Shown piece by piece: positions 1 to 6,078 of a DNA stretch of 10,235 nucleotides (position 1 is its first letter; the number at the start of each line of letters is the position of its first letter). The translations under genes were made by a program, and so were the position numbers. The notes under the pieces are model-generated. The model was not told the origin of the DNA, made no database searches, and saw nothing but the letters and a program-made list of their open reading frames with translations. Source of the DNA: Thermoplasmata archaeon (GTDB lineage Archaea > Thermoplasmatota > Thermoplasmata > Lutacidiplasmatales > UBA184). The DNA is taken from assembly GCA_021828085.1 (NCBI GenBank), contig JAKATE010000063.1, forward strand, positions 1-10,235, written 5' to 3'.

Positions 1-279
1 CTCCTCCTCGCCCGGCGGGGGGTCAGCGACGCCGGGGCGGCCCTCGAGGAGGGAAAGCTCCCCCCGGAGAGCGGAGCGAAGGACCTCGGTGCCCTGGCCG
101 ACCAAGTGCTGCGCTCGGGGCTCTCCCGGGTGAAGGGGGTCCGCCCGCTCTTCCGGCTCCACCCGCCCAAGGGCGGCTGGGGGTCGACCAAACGGCCGTA
201 CTCGCTCGGGGGGTCGCTCGGTTTCCGGGCCGCCGGGACCAAGCACGATATGGACGACCTTCTGCGGAGGATGGTCTAG
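1..279 (+). CDS. rpl30: 50S ribosomal protein uL30 (L30p), 3' part; 5' end outside the window
   Basis: This is the C-terminal 92 residues of large-subunit ribosomal protein uL30, read in frame from base 1 to a TAG stop at 277-279. The diagnostic archaeal/eukaryotic-type segment is the run FRLHPPKGGWGSTKRPYSLGG, split here as FRLHPPKGGWG (about residues 51-61 of the fragment) and STKRPYSLGG directly after it. It is followed by GSLGFRAAG and an acidic/basic C-terminal helix ending DDLLRRMV. Bacterial L30 is much shorter and lacks this tail, so this is the archaeal long form. The protein binds 23S rRNA as part of the 50S subunit. It lies immediately upstream of rpl15, as at the distal end of archaeal spc operons, and its stop codon overlaps the rpl15 ribosome-binding site, suggesting coupled translation. 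The start and the N-terminal part lie before the window. Confidence 0.92.
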   Translation, partial: LLLARRGVSDAGAALEEGKLPPESGAKDLGALADQVLRSGLSRVKGVRPLFRLHPPKGGWGSTKRPYSLGGSLGFRAAGTKHDMDDLLRRMV

Positions 280-287
280 GAGCTCCC

Positions 288-734
288 ATGCCGTCGCGGA
301 CGAGGAAGTTCCGGGGGAGCCGCACCCACGGACGCGGGATCAAGGCCGGCCGCGGCGCCGGCAAGCAGGGTGGCCGCGGGAACGCGGGGCTCCACAAGTA
401 CAAGTTCAAGAGCATGCTCATCTACGCCCCGGACCACTTCGGCCGGCACGGCTTCAAGCGGCCGGCGGCGGTGGAGGAGTTCCCCGTGGCGGTGAACGTG
501 GGGGAGCTCGAGGGGCTCCTGCCCCTGCTGCGGAGCGGCGGGGCCGTCCGCGAGGAGGGCCCGACCCTCGTCGCCGACCTCTCCCGGATCGGGATCGAGC
601 GGCTGCTCGGGGGGGGTCGCGCCGAGCGCCCCTGGAAGGTCTACGTCGGACACGCCTCCTCCCACGCGAAGGAGAAGGTCGAGGTGCTCGAGTCCCCGCC
701 GGAAGGGCTCGGCCCCACGCCCTCCCCCGCCTGA
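288..734 (+). CDS. rpl15: 50S ribosomal protein uL15 (L15p)
   Basis: Complete 148-residue large-subunit ribosomal protein uL15. The N-terminus is the family's basic, glycine-rich rRNA-binding tail (MPSRTRKFRGSRTHGRG, then AGRGAGKQGGRGNAG, residues 1-34), which threads into 23S rRNA. A globular domain follows, containing HFGRHGFKRP (about 50-59) and a C-terminal WKVYVGHASSHAKEKVE segment typical of the archaeal form. The ATG at 288 is preceded by AGGAG at 278-282, five bases away and overlapping the uL30 stop, so the start is secure and the two genes are probably translationally coupled. The last dozen residues are proline-rich and look like a loosely constrained tail. The gene ends 10 bases before the stop codon of a convergent aldo/keto reductase. 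In many archaea secY would come next on this strand; here it begins 1.17 kb further on. Confidence 0.96.
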   Translation: MPSRTRKFRGSRTHGRGIKAGRGAGKQGGRGNAGLHKYKFKSMLIYAPDHFGRHGFKRPAAVEEFPVAVNVGELEGLLPLLRSGGAVREEGPTLVADLSRIGIERLLGGGRAERPWKVYVGHASSHAKEKVEVLESPPEGLGPTPSPA

Positions 735-744
735 GCGGAGCCCC

Positions 745-1734
745 TCAGCGCCCCGCCGGCTGGGGCCGATTGGGCGAGGAGTACCGCGCACCTTCCACGG
801 CTCCCTTGGGCACCGCCTCCTCGATACGCTCGAGGTCCCTTCGGGAGAGCCGGACCTCGGCGGCCGCTGCGTTCTCCTCCAGGTACTCCGGGCGCTTGGT
901 GCCCGGGATGGGCACCAGGTCCGGCCCCTGGGCGAGCAGCCAGGCGAGCGCCAGCTGGGCGGGGGTCAGGGAGAGCTCGCGCGCGAGGGCGCCGAGACGG
1001 TCCACCAGGCGCAGGTTCCGCTGGAGCGGCCCCGGCTGGAACCGCGGGATGCTCCGGCGGAAATCGCTGGCGGGGAGGTCCTCGGTGCCGGAGAGGCGAC
1101 CGGTCAGGAAGCCGCGGCCCAGGGGGCTGAACGGGACGAACCCGACCCCCAGCTCGCGGCAGGCCGGCAGGATACCCTCCTCGGGCTCGCGCGTCCAGAG
1201 GGAGTACTCGCTCTGGACGGCCGTGATGGGGTGGACCGCGCACGCCCTCCGGAGCGTCCCGGCATCGACCTCGGAGAGTCCCAGGTAGCGGACCTTCCCG
1301 TCGTCGACGAGCTCCGCCATCGCCCCCACGCTCACCTCGATGGGGACCTTCGGGTCCACCCGGTGGAGATAGTACAGGTCGATCCGTTCGACACCCAGCC
1401 GCCGGAGGGAGGCCTCGCAGCTTTCACGGATGTGCGCCGGGGACCCGTCCCGTCCGCTGAGGCTCCCCCCTTCCCCCCGGACGATTCCGCATTTGGTGGC
1501 GAGGAAGAACCTCGAGCCGCTCTCGCGGAGCGCCCGGCCGACCACCTCCTCGTTGGTGTAGGGCCCATAGACGTCCGCGGTGTCGAAGAAGTCGATGCCG
1601 AGCTCGAGGGCCCGACGGATGGTCGCCTCCCCGCCCTTCGGATCCGGCTCGCCGTAGGACTGGTTGATCCCCATGCAACCCAGACCCAGGGCCGAGACCT
1701 CGGGCCCCCGGGGGCCCAACCGGCGCCGCTGCAC
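745..1734 (-). CDS. NADP-dependent aldo/keto reductase (AKR13-like)
   Basis: A complete 329-residue aldo/keto reductase, predicted to be a cytosolic (beta/alpha)8-barrel enzyme that reduces aldehydes or ketones with NAD(P)H. The catalytic tetrad is visible as Asp51 and Tyr56 (FFDTADVYGP), Lys81 (FLATK) and His124 (YYLHRVDP). The C-terminal cofactor-binding signature is VPIPGTKRPEYLEEN at about 274-288, ahead of a C-terminal helix. The segments IDLYYLHRVDPKVPIE and SEYSLWTREPEEGILP resemble the bacterial, plant and fungal AKR13/perakine-reductase-like group; this subgroup is my judgement and the substrate cannot be read from sequence. I chose the GTG at 1734 because the family begins at this point (QRRRLGPRGPEVSALGLG). 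A further in-frame GTG at 1788 would add 18 unconserved residues. Neither start has a good Shine-Dalgarno. The gene is antisense to its neighbours, convergent with rpl15 and divergent from secY, so it sits as an insertion in the ribosomal/Sec cluster. Confidence 0.93.
   Translation of the reverse strand: MQRRRLGPRGPEVSALGLGCMGINQSYGEPDPKGGEATIRRALELGIDFFDTADVYGPYTNEEVVGRALRESGSRFFLATKCGIVRGEGGSLSGRDGSPAHIRESCEASLRRLGVERIDLYYLHRVDPKVPIEVSVGAMAELVDDGKVRYLGLSEVDAGTLRRACAVHPITAVQSEYSLWTREPEEGILPACRELGVGFVPFSPLGRGFLTGRLSGTEDLPASDFRRSIPRFQPGPLQRNLRLVDRLGALARELSLTPAQLALAWLLAQGPDLVPIPGTKRPEYLEENAAAAEVRLSRRDLERIEEAVPKGAVEGARYSSPNRPQPAGR
1702..1717. repeat. Perfect 16-bp G/C palindrome near the reductase start
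   Basis: GGGCCCCCGGGGGCCC reads identically on both strands. It lies in codons 6-11 of the aldo/keto reductase (Gly-Pro-Arg-Gly-Pro region), beginning about 17 bases after the GTG start. A second short inverted repeat (GGGGC at 1735-1739, GCCCC at 1746-1750) flanks the start on its 5' side, so the initiation region of the reductase mRNA could be strongly folded. In DNA this rich in G+C a palindrome of this length can arise by chance, so a function is not established. Confidence 0.45.
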
Positions 1735-1850
1735 GGGGCCCGGGAGCCCCCGGAGGAAGATACCGATGGCGGACGTACCCGGGGGCACGACGGCCGGCGA
1801 TCCCGGACCAGCGTCTCCGGGGTGCGGAGAGCGCCCGTGGATGAGCAGGG

Positions 1851-1857
1851 TATATAA
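1851..1857 (+). promoter_or_regulatory. TATA box, secY operon promoter (possibly bidirectional)
   Basis: TATATAA stands alone in a G+C-rich intergenic stretch and matches an archaeal TATA box. Initiation about 26 bases downstream, near 1880, would give a leader of roughly 20 bases containing the secY ribosome-binding site. The core TATATA is symmetric, so it could also recruit TBP for leftward transcription of the reductase with a leader of about 90 bases; that second role is speculation. It implies that secY and the genes after it are not dependent on the upstream ribosomal operon promoter. Confidence 0.75.
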
Positions 1858-1888
1858 CCCCCGCCTCGGGTAGGCCGGTCAGCTATCC

Positions 1889-1893
1889 GGAGG
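1889..1893 (+). promoter_or_regulatory. Shine-Dalgarno site deciding the TTG start of secY
   Basis: GGAGG lies eight bases before TTG at 1902. It is the only good ribosome-binding site in the region and supports initiation at this unusual codon. The next in-frame GTG codons fall inside the first hydrophobic segment and the first in-frame ATG comes only around residue 136, inside the conserved channel domain. Confidence 0.75.
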
Positions 1894-1901
1894 ACAGCGG
1901 T

Positions 1902-3662
1902 TTGGCCACAGACGAGATCCCGCGGGACTGGAGGAGCCTGCCCTTCTTCGTGGTGCTGGGCGCCATCCTGCTCTACCTGCTCGACATCTGGTACCACCCC
2001 ACCCTCGCGGCCCTCGCCATCACCGGCGTCCTCCTCCTCCTGAGCTTCGGGCTGATCGTCCTGCTCATCTCCTACGACGGGGACAAGTCCAAGCTCTACG
2101 GCTGGAAGGGCCTCGCGCAGAAGCTCCCGGCGGTGACCAAGCCCTCCGGCCACGTGCATTTCCGGAGCAAGCTGCTCTGGACGCTCGTCATCCTGCTGCT
2201 GTACTTCCTGCTCACGAACATCTTCATCTACGGGATCGACCAGGCCACCGCCATCGACCTCTTCGCCGCCTACCGCGCCATCCTCGCGGGCGCCCAGGGG
2301 ACGCTCATGCAGCTGGGCATCGGGCCCATCGTGACCGGCTCGATCATCATGCAGTTGTTCGTCGGGGCGAAGATCATCAACCTCGACCTCAACAACGACG
2401 AGGACAAGGGGATCTACCAGGGCTCGCAGAAGATCCTGGTGCTGATCATGATCATGGTCGAGGCCGTCCCGCAGGTCTTCGGCTACCTCGACCCCTCCAC
2501 GAGCTTCGTGTCGGCGCTCAACGCCTTCTCCCCGGGGAACGGGGCGCTCCTCGCGGATGTCATCATCATCTCCCAGATCGCCTTCGGCAGCTACCTCGTC
2601 TTCCTCATGGACGAGGTGGTGAGCAAGTGGGGGATCGGCAGCGGGATCTCGCTCTTCATCGCCGCCGGGGTCTCCCAGGCGATCTTCACGGGGACGGTCA
2701 ATTGGCTTCCCCAGACCCCCTCGTCCCCGCTCTCCACGAGCAATCCCCCGGCCGGGACGATCTTCAAGACCTACTACCTGATGACGCACTTGAACGCGGG
2801 CCAGCTCGCGAGCGGAGGGCTCGAGGAGATCCTCCTGCGTCAGCCCAATCCCATCACCGCGCTCGTCGGCACCGCGATCATCTTCTTCATCGTCGCGTGG
2901 ACCGAGTCCACGCGCATCGAGCTGCCCCTCTCGCACGCCGAGGCCCGGGGGGCCCGGGGCCGCTACCCGCTGCGGCTCATCTACGCCTCGAACATCCCGG
3001 TCATCCTCATGGCCGCGCTGCTCGCCAACGTCTCGATGTTCTCCATCCTGCTCTGGAGCAACTCCACCCTGATGAACTTCCCCGGGCTCGGGCACCAATG
3101 GTGGGTGGGGGCGTACCCCAACGCCGCGCAGGTCGCGCAGGGGATCTCGCAGACCCAGCCGCTCTCCGGCGTGGCGTACTATCTGTCCACGCCCAACGGG
3201 TTGGAAGGGTGGCTCCTCCCGATCATCAATCCGGGGCAGTACGGGAGCCTGCTCTACGGGCACACGCCGTACCAGATGCTGGCGCACGTGCTGATCTATT
3301 TCGGCCTCATGGTCGGCGGCTCGATCATGTTCGCCAAGTTCTGGATCCAGACCACCAACATGGGACCGGAGGCCGTGGCGAAGCAGATCGAATCGAGCGG
3401 GATGCAGATCCCGGGCTTCCGTAGAGATCCCCGGGTCTTGCGTCGTATCCTGGAGCGCTACATCCCTGTCATCACCGTCATCTCGGGGGCCACCGTGGGA
3501 GCCCTCGCGGCCGGTGCCGACCTCATCGGCACGGTGGGAAACGCGTCGGGGACCGGGGTGCTCCTGACGGTGGGGATCATCATCAACCTGTATGAGGCCA
3601 TGGGGCGTGAACAGCTCATGGAGATGAACCCCCTGCTCCGCAGGTTCCTGGGAGGCGAGTAG
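1902..3662 (+). CDS. secY: Protein translocase channel subunit SecY (Sec61 alpha), N-terminally extended
   Basis: The central subunit of the SecYEG/Sec61 protein-conducting channel, in the cytoplasmic membrane. Recognisable parts are TM1 with the preceding LPAVTKPSGHVHFRSKLLWT (75-94), the plug region (about 117-137), TM2 with GPIVTGSIIMQL lining the pore (141-152), GIGSGISLFI in TM5 (244-253), the cytosolic ribosome-binding loop RGARGRYPLRLIYASNIPVIL (about 349-369, conserved arginines), AYYLSTPNGL (426-435), and the C-terminal TTNMGPEAVAKQI / GFRRDP / TGVLLTVGII segments (485-560). At 586 residues it is well above the usual 430-490 for archaeal SecY. The excess is two additional hydrophobic segments before TM1 (about 12-30 and 34-57) plus enlarged outer loops at about 265-317 and 386-456. 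The start is TTG with GGAGG eight bases upstream. It heads a cluster with the DUF106 gene five bases after its stop and is driven by its own TATATAA. SecE/SecG are not in the window. Confidence 0.97.
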   Translation: MATDEIPRDWRSLPFFVVLGAILLYLLDIWYHPTLAALAITGVLLLLSFGLIVLLISYDGDKSKLYGWKGLAQKLPAVTKPSGHVHFRSKLLWTLVILLLYFLLTNIFIYGIDQATAIDLFAAYRAILAGAQGTLMQLGIGPIVTGSIIMQLFVGAKIINLDLNNDEDKGIYQGSQKILVLIMIMVEAVPQVFGYLDPSTSFVSALNAFSPGNGALLADVIIISQIAFGSYLVFLMDEVVSKWGIGSGISLFIAAGVSQAIFTGTVNWLPQTPSSPLSTSNPPAGTIFKTYYLMTHLNAGQLASGGLEEILLRQPNPITALVGTAIIFFIVAWTESTRIELPLSHAEARGARGRYPLRLIYASNIPVILMAALLANVSMFSILLWSNSTLMNFPGLGHQWWVGAYPNAAQVAQGISQTQPLSGVAYYLSTPNGLEGWLLPIINPGQYGSLLYGHTPYQMLAHVLIYFGLMVGGSIMFAKFWIQTTNMGPEAVAKQIESSGMQIPGFRRDPRVLRRILERYIPVITVISGATVGALAAGADLIGTVGNASGTGVLLTVGIIINLYEAMGREQLMEMNPLLRRFLGGE

Positions 3663-3667
3663 TCGCC

Positions 3668-4549
3668 ATGGCGAGCCGGCCGGCCCGGCCGCTCCCCTCC
3701 CCGGCGCCCGAGGACGAGGAGGAGACCGCCGCCCCGGAAGAGGAGGGGAGCGAGGAGGAGGGCTCCGAGGAAGAGGAGCCGGCCTCCGAGGAGGACCCCG
3801 AGGAGTCCGCGGAGGAGAAGGAGGAGGCCGCCCCGCTGCGCTCGGGAGGAGCGGCCCCGCCACCGGTGCGCCCCCGCCCTCCGCCGATCAGCCCGTGGAA
3901 GAGCTTGGAGCGTTTCATCCTGATCTTCCTGGGCCTGCTCGGGATCTACATGCTCTTCGACACGAGCGCCCGCAACGGCGTCGCGGTGGCCATGGGGGAC
4001 TTCTTCGCCCCCACGTTCGGCTTCGGGGGCCAGCATGTGCTCCTCACCATGTTCCTCACCGGCGTCGTGGAGATGGCCATCACCGCCGTGGCGTACCATT
4101 TCACCACCGACTGGGTCGAGGCGGCCCGGGTCCAGAAGCACAACCAGGCCATCCGCCCGCTCTACACCCGGGCGCTGCGCAGCGGTAAGAAGGACCGGAT
4201 CGAGGCGCTCAAGCCGCACATGACCGAGCTGCAGAACCGGCAGACGCACGTCACCTTCGCCCAGCTCAAGGGGATGGTGGTGACCTGGGTGCTCATCATC
4301 GCCATCTACACGTGGATGGGGCTGTTCATCAGCGCCTCCACGACCAACCCGTACGTGAACCTGTTCGGGGCCCGGGTGGACCTCCTCTCCAGCTTTGGCC
4401 CTCTCCCGATCTGGTTCGCGATCTTCTCGCTCTACACGCTCCCGCTCAACCTGATCTTCCGCCGCTACCTCAAGCACGTGGCGCTCTCCCGACGGCTCGG
4501 GGACCTTAAGAGCACCCCGCCGGTGGCTGCGACGGAGAGGACGGCGTGA
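3668..4549 (+). CDS. DUF106 membrane protein, Oxa1/EMC3-superfamily (archaeal YidC-like) insertase candidate
   Basis: A 293-residue membrane protein of the DUF106 family, which belongs to the Oxa1/YidC/EMC3/TMCO1 superfamily of membrane-protein insertases. The conserved core has a hydrophobic segment at about 121-143, a charged cytosolic stretch rich in Lys/Arg/Gln (about 150-198, ending ELQNRQTHVTFAQLKGM), then helices at about 202-222 and 245-265. The last is followed by the conserved LNLIFRRYLKHV. Two parts are unusual. Residues 15-53 are a low-complexity acidic tail with about 60% Glu/Asp, and an additional hydrophobic segment at about 82-97 precedes the usual first helix; if real, it would move the acidic tail to the cytosolic side. 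A proline-rich linker (63-76) joins them. The ATG lies five bases after the secY stop; GGAGG at 3651-3655 in the end of secY is the likely ribosome-binding site, at a longish 12 bases. Position next to secY is typical for archaea and supports a role beside the Sec channel, which I infer rather than see. Confidence 0.9.
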   Translation: MASRPARPLPSPAPEDEEETAAPEEEGSEEEGSEEEEPASEEDPEESAEEKEEAAPLRSGGAAPPPVRPRPPPISPWKSLERFILIFLGLLGIYMLFDTSARNGVAVAMGDFFAPTFGFGGQHVLLTMFLTGVVEMAITAVAYHFTTDWVEAARVQKHNQAIRPLYTRALRSGKKDRIEALKPHMTELQNRQTHVTFAQLKGMVVTWVLIIAIYTWMGLFISASTTNPYVNLFGARVDLLSSFGPLPIWFAIFSLYTLPLNLIFRRYLKHVALSRRLGDLKSTPPVAATERTA

Positions 4550-5088
4550 GAGGGACCCCGATCACCATCTCCGGCCCCCCGGGTTCCGGCAAGACCACTG
4601 CGGCGCGCCGGCTCGGCGAGCGCCTGCACCGGGAGGTGGTCTCGGTGGGGGAGCTCTTCCGCGCCATGGCCCGGGAGCGCTCCCTCGACCTCCTCGCCTT
4701 CGGGGCACTTGCGGCGAAGGACCCCCGGATCGACCACGACCTCGACGAGCGCATGGTCGGTCTCGCCTCCGGGACCCGGGTCCTCGAGGGGCGCATCATC
4801 GGCGAGCTGCTCTACCGCCGCAACCTGCCCGTCTACCGCATCCAGCTTACGGCCCGGGAGGAGGTCCGCGCCGAGCGCATCTCCTCGCGCGAGAACCTCC
4901 CGACCGCGACGGTCCTCGAGCGCATGCGCAGCCGGGAGACCAACGAGCGCGAGCGCTACTACCACTTCTACGGCATCGACCTCGACCACCTCGCCTTCGA
5001 GAGGACCGTGGACACGTCGGACCTGACCCCCGAGGGGGTGGTGGGGCTCCTCCTCGAAGGGCTCCCCCCGGAGCTCCACCCGTCGTGA
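4546..5088 (+). CDS. cmk: Cytidylate kinase (CMP/dCMP kinase), archaeal type
   Basis: A 180-residue cytosolic NMP kinase that phosphorylates CMP and dCMP with ATP. The N-terminus is ITISGPPGSGKTTAARRLGE (6-25), a complete P-loop (Walker A). Then come VVSVGELFRAMARERS, the CMP-binding region DPRIDHDLDERMV (about 59-71), VLEGRIIGELL (79-89), and the lid/arginine region RAERISSRENL with RETNERERYYHFYGIDLDHL (about 129-148), which is highly characteristic of the archaeal Cmk family. The length matches that family and is shorter than bacterial Cmk. The GTG start overlaps the DUF106 stop as GTGA (4546-4549), with GGAGAGG at 4534-4540 five bases upstream, so translation is probably coupled. It also ends in a GTGA overlap with truB. 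In many euryarchaea ribosomal proteins L34e and L14e flank cmk; neither is here. Confidence 0.94.
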   Translation: MRGTPITISGPPGSGKTTAARRLGERLHREVVSVGELFRAMARERSLDLLAFGALAAKDPRIDHDLDERMVGLASGTRVLEGRIIGELLYRRNLPVYRIQLTAREEVRAERISSRENLPTATVLERMRSRETNERERYYHFYGIDLDHLAFERTVDTSDLTPEGVVGLLLEGLPPELHPS

Positions 5089-6053
5089 GCGCGAGCCCGC
5101 CCGGAGCCGGCCCCCCGCCCTTGCCCCTCCCTCCGGAGGGGGGGTTCCTGGTACTGGACAAGCCCCGCGGACCCTCCTCGCACCAGGTCACGGCGTGGGT
5201 CCGGGACCTCCTGGGGGCCGACCGGGCCGGCCACGCCGGCACCCTTGACCCGGGAGTGAGCGGGGTGCTGGTGATCTCCCTCGGGAAGGCCCTCCGGCTG
5301 CTGCCGCTGCTCCTCCGCTTCTCGAAACGCTACGTGACGGTGATCACCTTCCACGGCAGCGTGGCTCCGGCGCTGCTCGAGAAGACCCTCGCGGAGTTCG
5401 TCGGACCCGTCTACCAGACCCCACCGGTCCGCTCCGCCGTCCGGCGCGAGCGACGCATCCGGACCATCCACGAGATCACTCTCCTCGAGCGGCAGGGGCG
5501 GGACGTGCTGCTGGAGGTGCAGGCGGACAGCGGCACGTACATCCGGACCCTGGCGGTGGACCTGGGGGAGGCCGTGGGGACCGGCGCGCACATGTCCGAG
5601 CTCCGGAGGACCGCCACGGGGCCTTTCACCGAGGACCAGGCGATCTCGCTGGCCGAGCTCGCCGACCGGGTGGCCCGGGCGCGGGAGGGCCGGCCGGCCG
5701 ACCTGGCCGCCGCCCTCCGACCCCCCGTCGCCGTCTGGAGCCGCTTCCCCCAGGTGGTGGTCAAGGACAGTGCCGTCGACGCGCTCGCCCACGGTGCGGA
5801 CCTGGCCGCCCAGGGGGTGCTCAAGCTCGTCCATCCTTTCCCGGCCGGCTCGCTCGTCGTGCTCGTCACGCGCCACGAGGAGCTGGTGGGGCTCGGGGAG
5901 GCGCTCGTGGGTTCGGAGGAGATGCTGCACCGTCGCTCGGGCTGGGTCGTCGACGCCCACCAGGTGCTCATGGAGACGGGACGCTATCCGGCCCAGTGGG
6001 CCCGGCCCGGCAAGGGATCGGCCTCAGGACCGAACCGGTCCGCCGAAGCTTAA
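5085..6053 (+). CDS. truB: tRNA/rRNA pseudouridine synthase Cbf5 (TruB family, H/ACA RNP catalytic subunit)
   Basis: A 322-residue archaeal Cbf5, which isomerises uridine to pseudouridine in rRNA guided by H/ACA RNAs together with Nop10, Gar1 and L7Ae, and can act on U55 of tRNA. FLVLDKPRGPSSHQV (21-35) is motif I. GHAGTLDPGVSG (49-60) carries the catalytic Asp55. YQTPPVRSAVRR (110-121) and DSGTYIRTLAVDLGE (148-162) are further active-site motifs, followed by the RRTATGPF region. The C-terminal third (about 220-303) is a PUA domain, ending in the YPAQW motif that typifies archaeal Cbf5 and is absent from bacterial TruB. The N-terminus is short and proline-rich (SPPGAGPPPLPLPPEGG), unlike the charged extension of many Cbf5 proteins. 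The GTG start overlaps the cmk stop as GTGA; a GGAG 11 bases upstream is weak, so coupling probably drives initiation. It is the last gene of the secY cluster. Confidence 0.95.
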   Translation: MSASPPGAGPPPLPLPPEGGFLVLDKPRGPSSHQVTAWVRDLLGADRAGHAGTLDPGVSGVLVISLGKALRLLPLLLRFSKRYVTVITFHGSVAPALLEKTLAEFVGPVYQTPPVRSAVRRERRIRTIHEITLLERQGRDVLLEVQADSGTYIRTLAVDLGEAVGTGAHMSELRRTATGPFTEDQAISLAELADRVARAREGRPADLAAALRPPVAVWSRFPQVVVKDSAVDALAHGADLAAQGVLKLVHPFPAGSLVVLVTRHEELVGLGEALVGSEEMLHRRSGWVVDAHQVLMETGRYPAQWARPGKGSASGPNRSAEA

Positions 6054-6057
6054 CTAA
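6049..6057 (+). promoter_or_regulatory. TATA-like box upstream of the seven-helix membrane protein
   Basis: CTTAACTAA overlaps the truB stop codon (TAA 6051-6053). Its centre is about 26 bases before the GTG at 6079, the spacing expected between an archaeal TATA box and the transcription start. No Shine-Dalgarno is visible in the 25-base gap, so the transcript is probably leaderless. Confidence 0.55.
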
Positions 6058-6078
6058 CCCGGGTCCTCCCCTGCCCCC

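Noticed and set aside
735..744. Terminator between rpl15 and the reductase
   Set aside because: Only ten bases, with no T-run and no hairpin.
1735..1788. Longer reductase starting at GTG 1788
   Set aside because: The 18 added residues do not resemble the family's N-terminus and no ribosome-binding site precedes that codon.
1332..3863. Very long open frame (843 codons) on the minus strand across secY
   Set aside because: It is the antisense shadow of secY and neighbours. Its translation is Arg/Asp/Glu/His-rich low complexity with no domain, as expected when G+C-rich coding DNA with few A/T-rich stops is read backwards.
3458..4477. Open frame of 339 codons on the minus strand opposite the DUF106 gene
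   Set aside because: Shadow frame; composition is biased and the sense strand encodes a clear membrane protein with conserved motifs.
4968..5960. Open frame of 330 codons on the minus strand opposite truB
   Set aside because: Antisense to Cbf5, whose catalytic and PUA motifs are intact; no recognisable protein in the reverse frame.
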